The notes beneath the pieces are model-generated. The model saw nothing but the letters and a program-made list of their open reading frames with translations, was not told the origin of the DNA and made no database searches. Source: Helicobacter pylori (GTDB taxonomy: Bacteria; Campylobacterota; Campylobacteria; Campylobacterales; Helicobacteraceae). From it: DNA of 64,000 nucleotides. The position numbers and the translations under genes were made by a program. Below, piece by piece: positions 1 through 7,371 of this stretch (positions are counted from its first letter, which is position 1; the number at the start of each line of letters is the position of its first letter). Location: contig NZ_LT635477.1 of NCBI RefSeq assembly GCF_900120335.1, forward strand, positions 62,001-126,000, given 5' to 3'.

Positions 1-477
1 TCACAGCACTATCAACAGCAAAAAGCCAAGCCGAACAAACGAGCCAAAAACTAAACGAGCTAGAGCGAAGGCACGCTCCATACCAAAAATTAGAAAAACT
101 CTATGAAGTCTTTTTTGGAAGTCAAAGATCGCTTGAATTTTAATTTTGTAGCAACAACTCACAGCGCAATGGATTTGATCGCATCTGTTCTTAGCGATAG
201 CAAATACTATTTAGAAAGCCTTTATAACAAAGCGAGCCAAGAATTAAGCGATAAGAGGAGCGATAAGGGCGAGAAATTAGCTGAATTGTTTGATTTGCTT
301 TTTGAATACATTAAGGATAGTAAATTTGAGCGTTTGAAAGAGCCAAGCGCTTATGATTATTCATGCAAAAAGCTATACCCAGAACAAAACACTTCTCAAA
401 AGATTCAAAGAGTGGTCTTAAGAGGCTATAAGCACAATGATAAAATGTATCACACTATCGTGGATATGGGATCATAA
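1..477 (+). pseudogene. Truncated, frameshifted gene with GrpE-like C-terminus
   Basis: Only the 3' part lies in the window. From base 3 an open frame gives a charged, helix-rich segment that stops at 141-143, while a second frame is open from 103 to 477. They overlap, and removing one T from the run of six at 111-116 joins them into one protein of about 157 residues. The N-terminal part looks like coiled coil. The last 40 residues contain a 'VVLRGYKHNDKMYHTIV' segment that resembles the beta-domain end of GrpE (compare '[18 protein letters not shown]' of the true GrpE at 56282-56857). A GrpE-like exchange factor would suit the Hsp70-like gene downstream at 1972. That resemblance is my reading and is weak; the function is unknown. 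The stop lies one base before the next start at 479. Confidence 0.55.
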
Positions 478-478
478 A

Positions 479-1351
479 ATGGGAACGCTCATTGAAAAAT
501 GGTTTGGCTTCTCTCAAATCAGAGAAGAATTAGAAGCCCGCATCGGTGAGTTAGAAGATGAAAACACCGAATTATTCACAACAAAAGACAAGCTAACCAA
601 AGAAAACACCGAGCTAGCTTACAAAAACAATAAGCTATTTAAAGAAAACGAAAAAATCAGAGGGTTAGAAAACGCTAACGATCAATTATGGCAAAACAAT
701 AACAAGCTGACTAAAGAAAAAGCAGAACTGAAAGCAGAAAAAGACAATCTGGCTAAAGAAAACACACGCTTATTAGCAGCAAGAGATCGGCTGACTGAAG
801 AAAAAAGAGAATTGACAACAGAAAAAGAAAGGCTAGTCAGAAAAACCGCCGAGCTAGAAAACAGAAACACCGCACTGACTGAAAAAAATAAAACGCTAAC
901 CACCGAAAACGACAAGCTCAACCACCAAGTTATCGCACTCAATAACGAGCAGGGCAGCCTCAAACAAGAGCGAGTGCGATTGCAAGAAGAGCATGGGTTT
1001 TTAGAAAAATCATGCGCTAATTTAGAAAAAGAAAACCAACACCTAACCGACAAGCTCAAACAATTAGAAAGCGCTCAAAAAAATTTGAAAAACTCTAACA
1101 CCCAATTACGGCAAGCTTTAGAAAACTCTAACGCTCAATTAGCGCAAGCTAAAGAAAAAATAGCCACAGAAAAAAGCGAGCTGGAGCGAGAAATCGCACG
1201 CTTAAAGAGCTTAGAGGGTATGGGAGCCAAAAGCGAGCTAGACTTACACAACAGGCGTTTAGCGAGTGCAAACCAGGATTTAAAACGCCAAAACCGAAAG
1301 TTAGAAGAAGAGAATATAGCTCTCAAAAAGGAGGCTGGTAATGTCATTTGA
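479..1351 (+). CDS. Coiled-coil-rich protein, Ccrp58/59 type
   Basis: A protein of 290 residues that is almost entirely heptad-like, with repeated 'LTKEN', 'LEN' and 'KEKxEL' runs, very rich in Lys, Glu, Asn and Leu, and no signal peptide. I start it at the ATG at 479, one base after the stop of the preceding gene, rather than at the in-frame ATG at 437, which lies inside that gene. H. pylori coiled-coil-rich proteins (Ccrp58, Ccrp59, Ccrp1142, Ccrp1143) are reported to form filaments that influence cell shape; synteny upstream of the urease cluster points to Ccrp58 or Ccrp59. Its last 30 residues are almost identical to the end of the next gene, so the two are paralogues or products of a partial duplication. 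It overlaps the next gene by 11 bases, suggesting translational coupling. Confidence 0.8.
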   Translation: MGTLIEKWFGFSQIREELEARIGELEDENTELFTTKDKLTKENTELAYKNNKLFKENEKIRGLENANDQLWQNNNKLTKEKAELKAEKDNLAKENTRLLAARDRLTEEKRELTTEKERLVRKTAELENRNTALTEKNKTLTTENDKLNHQVIALNNEQGSLKQERVRLQEEHGFLEKSCANLEKENQHLTDKLKQLESAQKNLKNSNTQLRQALENSNAQLAQAKEKIATEKSELEREIARLKSLEGMGAKSELDLHNRRLASANQDLKRQNRKLEEENIALKKEAGNVI

Positions 1352-1902
1352 CGAAGAAACAGAAGACGAAGACTTTGAAGAACTCATAAAGGAAGTAGAA
1401 GAGTTAGAGAACTCTTATTATTTTTTAAAAGGTGAAAACGCCGAATTATCAAAAGAAAAAGAAAGGCTAGCCAACAAAAACGACAAATTACAAAAGCAAG
1501 TACATGAGCTAGAAAATTCTTATCATCTTTTAAAAAATGAAAAAACCGATTGGCTAAGAGAAAAAGAAATTCTGACTACAAAAAATAAAAAGCTAACCGC
1601 AGAAAGAGATTTTCTAAACGATCGGCTTAACGCATCACAAAAGCAAGTGGAAGCGTTAGAACAATCTCAGCAAGTTTTAAAAAATGAAAAAGCCGGGCTG
1701 ACTAACAAAAACACCATGCTAAAAAGTGAAAAAACAGAGCTAACTGAAAAAATCAAAGCGCTAGCCACAGAAAGAGATAGGCTTATCGCATCGCACCAAG
1801 AAAAAAGCGACCTGGACTTACACAACAGGCGTTTAGCGAGCGCAAACCAGGATTTAAAACGTCAAAACCGAAAATTAGAAGAAGAGAACATCGCCCTCAA
1901 AG
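1231..1902 (+). repeat. Direct repeat of about 95 bp shared by the two coiled-coil genes
   Basis: Bases 1231-1328 and 1805-1902 match almost perfectly (a handful of third-position changes) at an offset of 574 bases. Both copies encode the same C-terminal block, each in the reading frame of its own gene. Recombination between the copies would delete 574 bases and leave one in-frame fused coiled-coil gene. Confidence 0.85.
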
Positions 1903-1961
1903 AGAGGGTTGATGGCTTGAAAGAGCAACTCTTCACATTGCAACCACAAAAACCACAATAA
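1341..1961 (+). CDS. Second coiled-coil-rich protein, Ccrp58/59 type
   Basis: A 206-residue protein with an acidic N-terminus followed by continuous coiled coil ('LEKEKERLANKN'-style heptads). The start ATG at 1341 lies inside the end of the upstream coiled-coil gene and is preceded by a good AAGGAGG-like ribosome site around 1327-1333. The C-terminal third carries the same 30-residue block ('LDLHNRRLASANQDLKRQ' onward) as its neighbour. Known family members form cytoskeletal filaments; whether these two serve cell shape only or also scaffold the downstream Hsp70-like and ATPase proteins cannot be read from sequence. Intact in this genome. The next gene starts 10 bases downstream. Confidence 0.8.
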   Translation: MSFDEETEDEDFEELIKEVEELENSYYFLKGENAELSKEKERLANKNDKLQKQVHELENSYHLLKNEKTDWLREKEILTTKNKKLTAERDFLNDRLNASQKQVEALEQSQQVLKNEKAGLTNKNTMLKSEKTELTEKIKALATERDRLIASHQEKSDLDLHNRRLASANQDLKRQNRKLEEENIALKERVDGLKEQLFTLQPQKPQ

Positions 1962-1971
1962 AGGAAATATC

Positions 1972-4392
1972 ATGGTAAAACCCTTACAAAGTTTAGAACT
2001 GCCTCTTGGCCACCCCTTAGTAGAGAAATTGTGCGATCTGTCTTTAAAGGATGGAGTCAAATTCAATGAAGAAATACCGATCCATTTCAAAGATGAAGTG
2101 TCAAAAGAATATCAGACCAAATTCAAACAAGCGCTGCGGGTGCTTCATGCGATTGCCAATAATGAGACTTCTTTAAGGTATCTTTCTGATGACAATCAAA
2201 AATTCTTAGAGGATTTAGCGCAGGCTGAAAAGATCACTAATGAGCAAATAGAAAAAGCCTTAGAGATCGTTTCTGATAGCGATGTGGATGTGGGTTTTGA
2301 AGCATTTAAAGATTTGATGCTCAAGGTGGATAACACAGCGGTAGGCCTTAAGAGCTATAGCCAAAGCCAATTGCTTGATTTGGACGGAGGGCATTGGGAT
2401 TTAGAGGCGCCTAGCGCGCCTAAAGAAAGGGTAACCTTTAGGTTTGATAATTTAGACCCTGACGACAAAGAAATGCATTTCTATGCGCGCTCAAGTTTGA
2501 AGGATTTAAAAAAGGGCGTTGTCGCTATTGACTTTGGGACTAAAAGCACGACCGCAAGCTATATGGATGAGAACACAAAATACCGCTTGCTCTCTATTGG
2601 CGGGCATGTAGATGACGCAAGCCTGACAAAGTTTGAAAACCCCACGATCATGGAGTTTAGGCACAGAAAAAAATTTATTACAGAATACAACGCGCTAGAT
2701 CACCGCCCTTTCACAGAAAGGAACGATATAGAAGTGGCGCATGAAGCCCAAAAGAACGCTTCAGGCGTTAAGGGGAATGATTTGTATCGGTTCTTTTCTA
2801 AATTGAAGCAATGGGCTGGATCGGATGAAAAACAGAATTTTAGGGATTTAGAAGAGGATTTTTCTTTAGAAAGCTTCACTGATTGCACGGATTTTAACCC
2901 CATAGAAATCTACGCTTACTACATCGGCCGCTGCATCAACAACATGCACAATGGCGTGTTTTTGAAATACTTTTTATCCTACCCCATCAAGTATGAAAAG
3001 CATCAGGCCGAAAAAATCAGAGAGAGTTTTGAAAGAGGCTTGAGGAAATCCTTACCCCGGCATGTTTTTGACGATGAAAAAACGGCTAAAACTTTCAAAG
3101 TGGAATTGAGAGCGAGCGAACCTTGCGCGTATGCCATTAGCGCTTTAAAAAGCTATGGGTTTTTCAAATCAGAGAAGTTAGACAAGCCAATTTATTACGG
3201 GGTGTTTGATTTTGGGGGCGGGACGACGGATTTTGACTTTGGCAAATGGGAAAAAAGCGCTAGCCCTAAATTCCTTTACAAAATGACGCATTTTAGCAGT
3301 GGAGGGGATAAATATTTAGGCGGTGAAAATTTATTGGAATGGTTGGCTTGGGAAGCGTATGCCAAAAATTTCCAAGAGCTGAAAGCAAAAGACGTTGTCA
3401 TCGCTAAGCCCAACTATGACAGGATCGATACGCAACGCTTTGGATCGTTTATGCAAAACTCCAGTGGAGCGCGCTTGAATTTGCAAACAATCGCTTCTAC
3501 ATTACGCCCTTTTTTAGAAAATTTAGACGCCAATATTATAGAAGCGATAGAAAAAAATGAAAACTTTGAGATAAAGGATTTTGAAAAGGATTTTAAAACC
3601 ATGCTGTTGGATAGGAATGGGGTAGAAACAGAATGCGAACTCCAAGTTGATTGCAAAGAGCTTTTAAGCCTCTTAAAGGGCAAGATAGACGAAGGCGTTG
3701 CCAACTTCTTTGCCGGATTTTCTAAAGTGATGGCTGAAAACATTGACGATCAGTGTCGGGCGTTTCACATTTTCTTAGGAGGGAATGCGAGCCGTTCAGC
3801 GCTAGTCAAACAAGCGTTTGAAAACGCCAAAGAAAAGTAGCTCAAAGATTACCAGCAAAAGACTTCTAAAAATGATTTTAAATTCATCATTTATGAGCCG
3901 CTAGGCACAGAAGCCTCAGACAAACAGATTTTAGAGCTTACAGGAGAAGACGTTTCTAACACGCCCGCTTATTTGAAGCCCACTTGCAAAACCGGGGTGG
4001 CTTTTGGGCTTTTAGAGAGCAGGAACAGGGCTAAAGGGATTGAAATGCCCTCTATAAGCTCCAACCCTGTGTTTAAATACGATTTGGGCATTGAGATAGA
4101 GGGGAAATTCCACGCTAAAATCCATAGGGATTCTTTAAAGCCTAATGAATACCAGATTTTCCAAACTAAAGAGGAATGGGGAGGCTTTGATGAGTTAGAG
4201 ATACGCTACAGCGACAAATCCCTAGCCAATACCAACACTTTAAACATTAAAGATACGCAAATGATTTCCATAGCGCTAGAAGAGATTGAAGAAGTGGACA
4301 TGAAGGTGTGTTGCGTGGATTCCCAAAGCATTAAAGTGGGGCTGTTTAAAGACGGCCAACTGATCTATGAAAGCGAGGTAGAAAAATCATGA
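1972..4392 (+). pseudogene. Hsp70/actin-fold ATPase interrupted by an amber codon
   Basis: One reading frame of 806 codons, broken by a single TAG at 3838-3840 after residue 622; the frame continues without another stop to 4392. Actin/Hsp70 ATPase signatures are clear: phosphate-1 'AIDFGTKSTTASY' near residue 183, phosphate-2 'VFDFGGGTTDF' near residue 410 and an adenosine motif 'HIFLGGNASRSALVKQAF' just before the amber codon. The N-terminal 175 residues and the region after the stop match no domain I know. It is not the housekeeping DnaK, which lies at 54389-56251. If the amber is read as a stop, the product keeps the nucleotide-binding part but loses the C-terminal 183 residues. The ribosome site AAAGGAAA precedes the ATG, and the next gene overlaps through ATGATGA. 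Confidence 0.8.
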
Positions 4393-4958
4393 TGACTAAG
4401 AACGCTTACGCGTTTGTCGTGATTGAAAAAAGCATTATGGTGTTTAAACGCGCCAAAGACAAGGGGCTAATCCCTATCGCTGAAGGTTTTGCGCCTTTAA
4501 AAGAGGGCTTTTTGAAAGGTTTTAAAGAGCGTTGCAATCTGGAATTTTTAGAAAATTTAGACCTTTTGTTTTTGTATGACTACCAGTTTTCAAGCGAGGT
4601 TTTTTCCTTGTGTAAAGATTTGAAAAATTCCATTTGGGACAGAGAGCTTGTGGTGGAACTGGTGGAGGCTTTGGAGGGTTTTAAGGGTTTGAATTTGTCT
4701 CTTAAAGTAGAAGATAGGCATTCTAATAGCTTGGGTAATGGCGTTCAAAAATTGCTCACCAACGCTGATTTAGGGAGCACCCACAAAGCAATCGTGATAG
4801 ACAGCATGAAAACATACCACCAAAGTCAGCAAGAAAAATACAAAAGAGAAAGAGGCGAAATGCTAGAGGTTCGCCCCACAACACCCTCTAGCTATGGGGG
4901 TGGGAGCATTAGAATCAGCGGCGATAAAAAGCCTGATTCTAATGAAGAAAATTTTTAA
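4389..4958 (+). CDS. Conserved hypothetical protein of the ESX-like locus
   Basis: A 189-residue soluble protein without signal peptide or membrane segment. The first 115 residues look like a compact alpha/beta domain ('AYAFVVIEKSIMVFKRAKDKG' start in two pieces, then 'LDLLFLYDYQF'); the last 60 are hydrophilic and disordered (Ser, Gly, Glu, Pro rich). I recognise no family. The start overlaps the stop of the Hsp70-like gene (ATGA), and the gene is followed 15 bases later by the WXG100-like gene, so it is translated from the same message. A partner, adaptor or chaperone role is inference from position only. Confidence 0.75.
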   Translation: MMTKNAYAFVVIEKSIMVFKRAKDKGLIPIAEGFAPLKEGFLKGFKERCNLEFLENLDLLFLYDYQFSSEVFSLCKDLKNSIWDRELVVELVEALEGFKGLNLSLKVEDRHSNSLGNGVQKLLTNADLGSTHKAIVIDSMKTYHQSQQEKYKRERGEMLEVRPTTPSSYGGGSIRISGDKKPDSNEENF

Positions 4959-4973
4959 AAGAAAGGACAACCG

Positions 4974-5234
4974 ATGAGCAAAGTGCAAATGGATACCGAA
5001 GAGGTCAGAGGATTTGTAGGACATTTAGAACGCTTTAAAGAGTTGCTAAACGAGGAAGTGAATAGCTTGAATGGCCATTTTCATAATTTAGAATCATGGC
5101 AAGACGCTAGGAGGGATAAATTTAGCGAGGTGCTGGATAATTTGAAAAGCACTTTCAATGAACTTGATGAAGCCGCGCAAGAGCAAATCGCATGGCTTAA
5201 AGAGAGGATTAGGGTTTTAGAGGAAGACTATTAG
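4974..5234 (+). CDS. WXG100/ESAT-6-like helical hairpin protein
   Basis: An 86-residue, all-helical, cysteine-free protein with two amphipathic helices separated by a turn near residues 40-44 ('NLESWQDARRDKF'). This is the size and layout of WXG100 proteins, substrates of type VII (ESX) secretion, although the turn reads Trp-Gln-Asp instead of Trp-x-Gly. By synteny it is the counterpart of HP0062 of strain 26695, whose structure, as I recall, was solved as an ESAT-6-like helical dimer. The C-terminal 'RIRVLEEDY' is charged. Good ribosome site AAGGA upstream. Intact here, and nine bases ahead of a longer protein that begins with a similar 'DTEEV' helix, consistent with a WXG partner pair. Confidence 0.85.
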   Translation: MSKVQMDTEEVRGFVGHLERFKELLNEEVNSLNGHFHNLESWQDARRDKFSEVLDNLKSTFNELDEAAQEQIAWLKERIRVLEEDY

Positions 5235-5243
5235 GGGTGGTTT

Positions 5244-6631
5244 ATGGCTGAATGGAAAACGGACACAGAAGAAGTCAAAAAGGTTGTTGGAAGATGCAGG
5301 GAATTTAAACAAACCCTACAAAAAGACAAGTGTGGTGGTTTTATCAAAGACCTTGATAGTTACGCGCTAAAAATCCTAGTAGAGCGCAGAAAAATTGAAA
5401 TGCAATTGGAAAAAGCCATAGGAGAATTAAAAAAGCCAGAAAGGAGCGAAGGGGTTTTTGGGGATTTCTTGGGGAGATTGGGAGAGATTTTTGTAATGCG
5501 GTAGGGTCGGTTATCCCCCCTCTTAAATTAGGCGCTGAACTTTGTGAAAAGGGCTTAAACCTTATGGAAGACAATATAGAAAAATGGGAACACAATGTAA
5601 GGTTATTAGAACGAATGCTTGAAATCTACTCGAATCAAGCCAAAGCGAGCGCGGATCTTGTGAATCAAGCTTGGGAGGGCGTTAAAAAGAGGTTGCATTT
5701 TTATACCGATAAGCACCAGGAATTTATCAGGCGTTTGAAACAAGCGAGCGATGCGATAGATAACGGATACAACTTTCCAACCCCAGGCGTTTTATTGGAA
5801 TACGATTTTGAACGGCCTGCTATCTCTTATACCCCTAAAAAAAGCGTTTTTAATGAGCGCTTGAAGGGTTTGAGGGAAAATTTTAGTGCTTCTTTATACG
5901 CTGATTTGAAAGACAAGATCAATGCTTTTTCTAATAAGGATCGCGCTAAAGCCTCTAAAGAGCGAGAGTTGGAAAAGGATTTAGAGGATTTGATGCCAAG
6001 CGTTTTAGGCGTGCCTTCTTATAACGAAAGCTTGACTTTAGCCAAAAATCGTTGCGTTAAAAATTGTAAGAAAGCTTTAGAAGGTTTTACAGAAAAAATC
6101 AAAAAATCCCCCAACGATTCAAACGCTATCAATGAAGCCTTTGATAACTTGGAAAGAGAGTTAGAAATAGCTACAGGAAATTTGAGTCAAAAAATCGACC
6201 CCGTTTTAGAACGCAATGAAAATTATGCGCAAAAAGCGTTGGAGTATAGGGAGTTTTTAGAAAGCCGTAAAGAGAGCTTTATTGTAGATGAAAAAAACCC
6301 CTATCCGGAAGAAGTCCGCTTTAATGAGTGGCGTTTAGCGGAATTTGATAGCGTTTTTAGCGCCATTGTGCCTTTAGAAGATTTAAATAAAACCGCATGC
6401 GCTCATTATGCCCTAAAGGCTTTACAAGCCGCGCTTAAAGACAACGATTTGGGCTTTGATGCAACAGAGTTGGAACAGATCGCAAAAGGATTCATTCCTA
6501 GGGGTTATTTATGGCATTTTGACGCGAATGTTTTAGGGAATTTAGCACTGGTGAGAGAAGAGTTATTATTAGGCGTGAAACACACGAAAGGATATTCACT
6601 ATGGACAGAATTTCTACAGAAACAGAATTGA
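5244..6631 (+). pseudogene. WXG-like N-terminus fused to WHH-type nuclease-like toxin, frameshifted
   Basis: Two open frames, 5244-5504 and 5564-6631, join into one 462-residue protein if one T is added to the run of five at 5488-5492; the second frame is open back to that tract. The first 85 residues share the 'DTEEVKKVVGR' start with the WXG100-like neighbour. The middle 300 residues are helical. The last 42 read 'GYLWHF' then 'LGNLALVREELLLGVKHTKG' and 'YSLW', which lines up with the C-terminal core of WHH toxins (HNH/ENDO VII nucleases; usual pattern G-Y-x-W-H-H, L-V, L-H, V-x-H-T-G-G). Two of the expected histidines are Phe and Leu here, so activity is uncertain. The immunity-type gene overlaps the end by 31 bases. 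As it stands, only an 86-residue fragment and a separately started C-terminal part (ATG 5564) could be made. Confidence 0.75.
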
Positions 6632-7020
6632 ATTGGGAATTTGTAGAGCCGCTCAATAAAAATGCGTTGAGCGATCTAGAAGAGCGATTGGAAATAGGCT
6701 TTAGCGATGAATTTAAGGACTTTATCAAACGATCAAATTATGGTTTTAGCCAATTGCGTTATTTCATGGTGGGCAATGAATCCTACACGTTCAAACATGT
6801 TTTGGATTTCAATTTAGAGAGCTTATTGATTGATTTCATGCAAAGCTTAAAAGAATGGTTAGAACCTGAAGAAATCGTATTCGCTAATGACGGGTATGGG
6901 GGGTATTATCTTTGGAATATGACCACTGATGTGGTGCTGTTTTTAGACACCGATAATGGCTCAAAAAAAGCGCTATTAAATCTTAATATGTTTTTAAAAA
7001 AACTGGAATCAAGGGGTTAA
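6601..7020 (+). CDS. SUKH (SMI1/KNR4) family immunity-type protein
   Basis: A 139-residue acidic soluble protein. The pattern 'LEERLEIGFSDEFKDFIKRSN' near residue 25, the 'FANDGYGGYYLWN' strand-turn-strand near residue 97 and the following 'LFLDTDNG' are typical of the SUKH superfamily. Bacterial members are the commonest immunity proteins encoded next to nuclease toxins of polymorphic and contact-dependent systems. Start ATG at 6601 has a GAAAGGA ribosome site and lies inside the 3' end of the predicted nuclease gene, so the two are translationally coupled. It is intact although the toxin gene ahead of it and the ATPase behind it are frameshifted. Confidence 0.8.
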   Translation: MDRISTETELNWEFVEPLNKNALSDLEERLEIGFSDEFKDFIKRSNYGFSQLRYFMVGNESYTFKHVLDFNLESLLIDFMQSLKEWLEPEEIVFANDGYGGYYLWNMTTDVVLFLDTDNGSKKALLNLNMFLKKLESRG

Positions 7021-7021
7021 A

Positions 7022-7371
7022 ATGTTGTTTTCTCATAAAGTTTTTTGGAGGGTTGCACCAATGAGTTAAGAAGGATTTGCGACCATTTCGTAGAAGAGGC
7101 CATGCAAGATGATTTGGGGCAGAAACTTAAAAGTGAGGCGCTAGAGGAGATGCTAAAAATCGCGCATGACTTAGAAAATTTAGAGCAGGAAACTCAATAC
7201 GAAATGAGAAAAATCAACGAGCAACTTGAAGAAGCCAAGCGTTTGGAGAAGCAAATTCATATGAATTTCCATTCACCAAGCGAGATCGATAGGCTTATGC
7301 GTGAAGCCAAAGAGCATGAAAGAGAAGCTAAGAGGCGCTATGATGAATATCTTAAGGATAGAGATGATTGA
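7022..7371 (+). pseudogene. Small coiled-coil protein, frameshifted near its start
   Basis: From ATG 7022 the frame runs only 14 codons. Adding one T to the run of six at 7041-7046 would continue it into the long frame that ends at 7371, giving about 116 residues ('MLFSHKVFLEGCTNEL' start). Without that base, translation would need the TTG at 7045. The product is helical and highly charged ('EQETQYEMRKINEQLEEAK'), with no membrane segment and no recognised family. It sits between the immunity-type gene and the FtsK-like ATPase and overlaps the latter by 8 bases if the ATPase starts at 7364. A structural or adaptor role for the ATPase is possible but only inferred. Confidence 0.6.

Noticed and set aside
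682-1347. Open frames on - opposite the coiled-coil genes
   Set aside because: Their Ser/Phe/Leu-rich sequence is the antisense shadow of Lys/Glu-rich coiled coil; no ribosome sites or conserved motifs.
3838-3840. Amber codon as a recoded (pyrrolysine or selenocysteine) position
   Set aside because: UAG recoding is not known in H. pylori, and the simplest reading is a K/Q to stop mutation in a gene that lies in a decaying locus.
7301-7363. Longer N-terminus for the FtsK-like ATPase from ATG 7301
   Set aside because: It overlaps the preceding gene by 71 bases and lacks a ribosome site; ATG 7364 has AAGGA at good spacing. Kept as an alternative.
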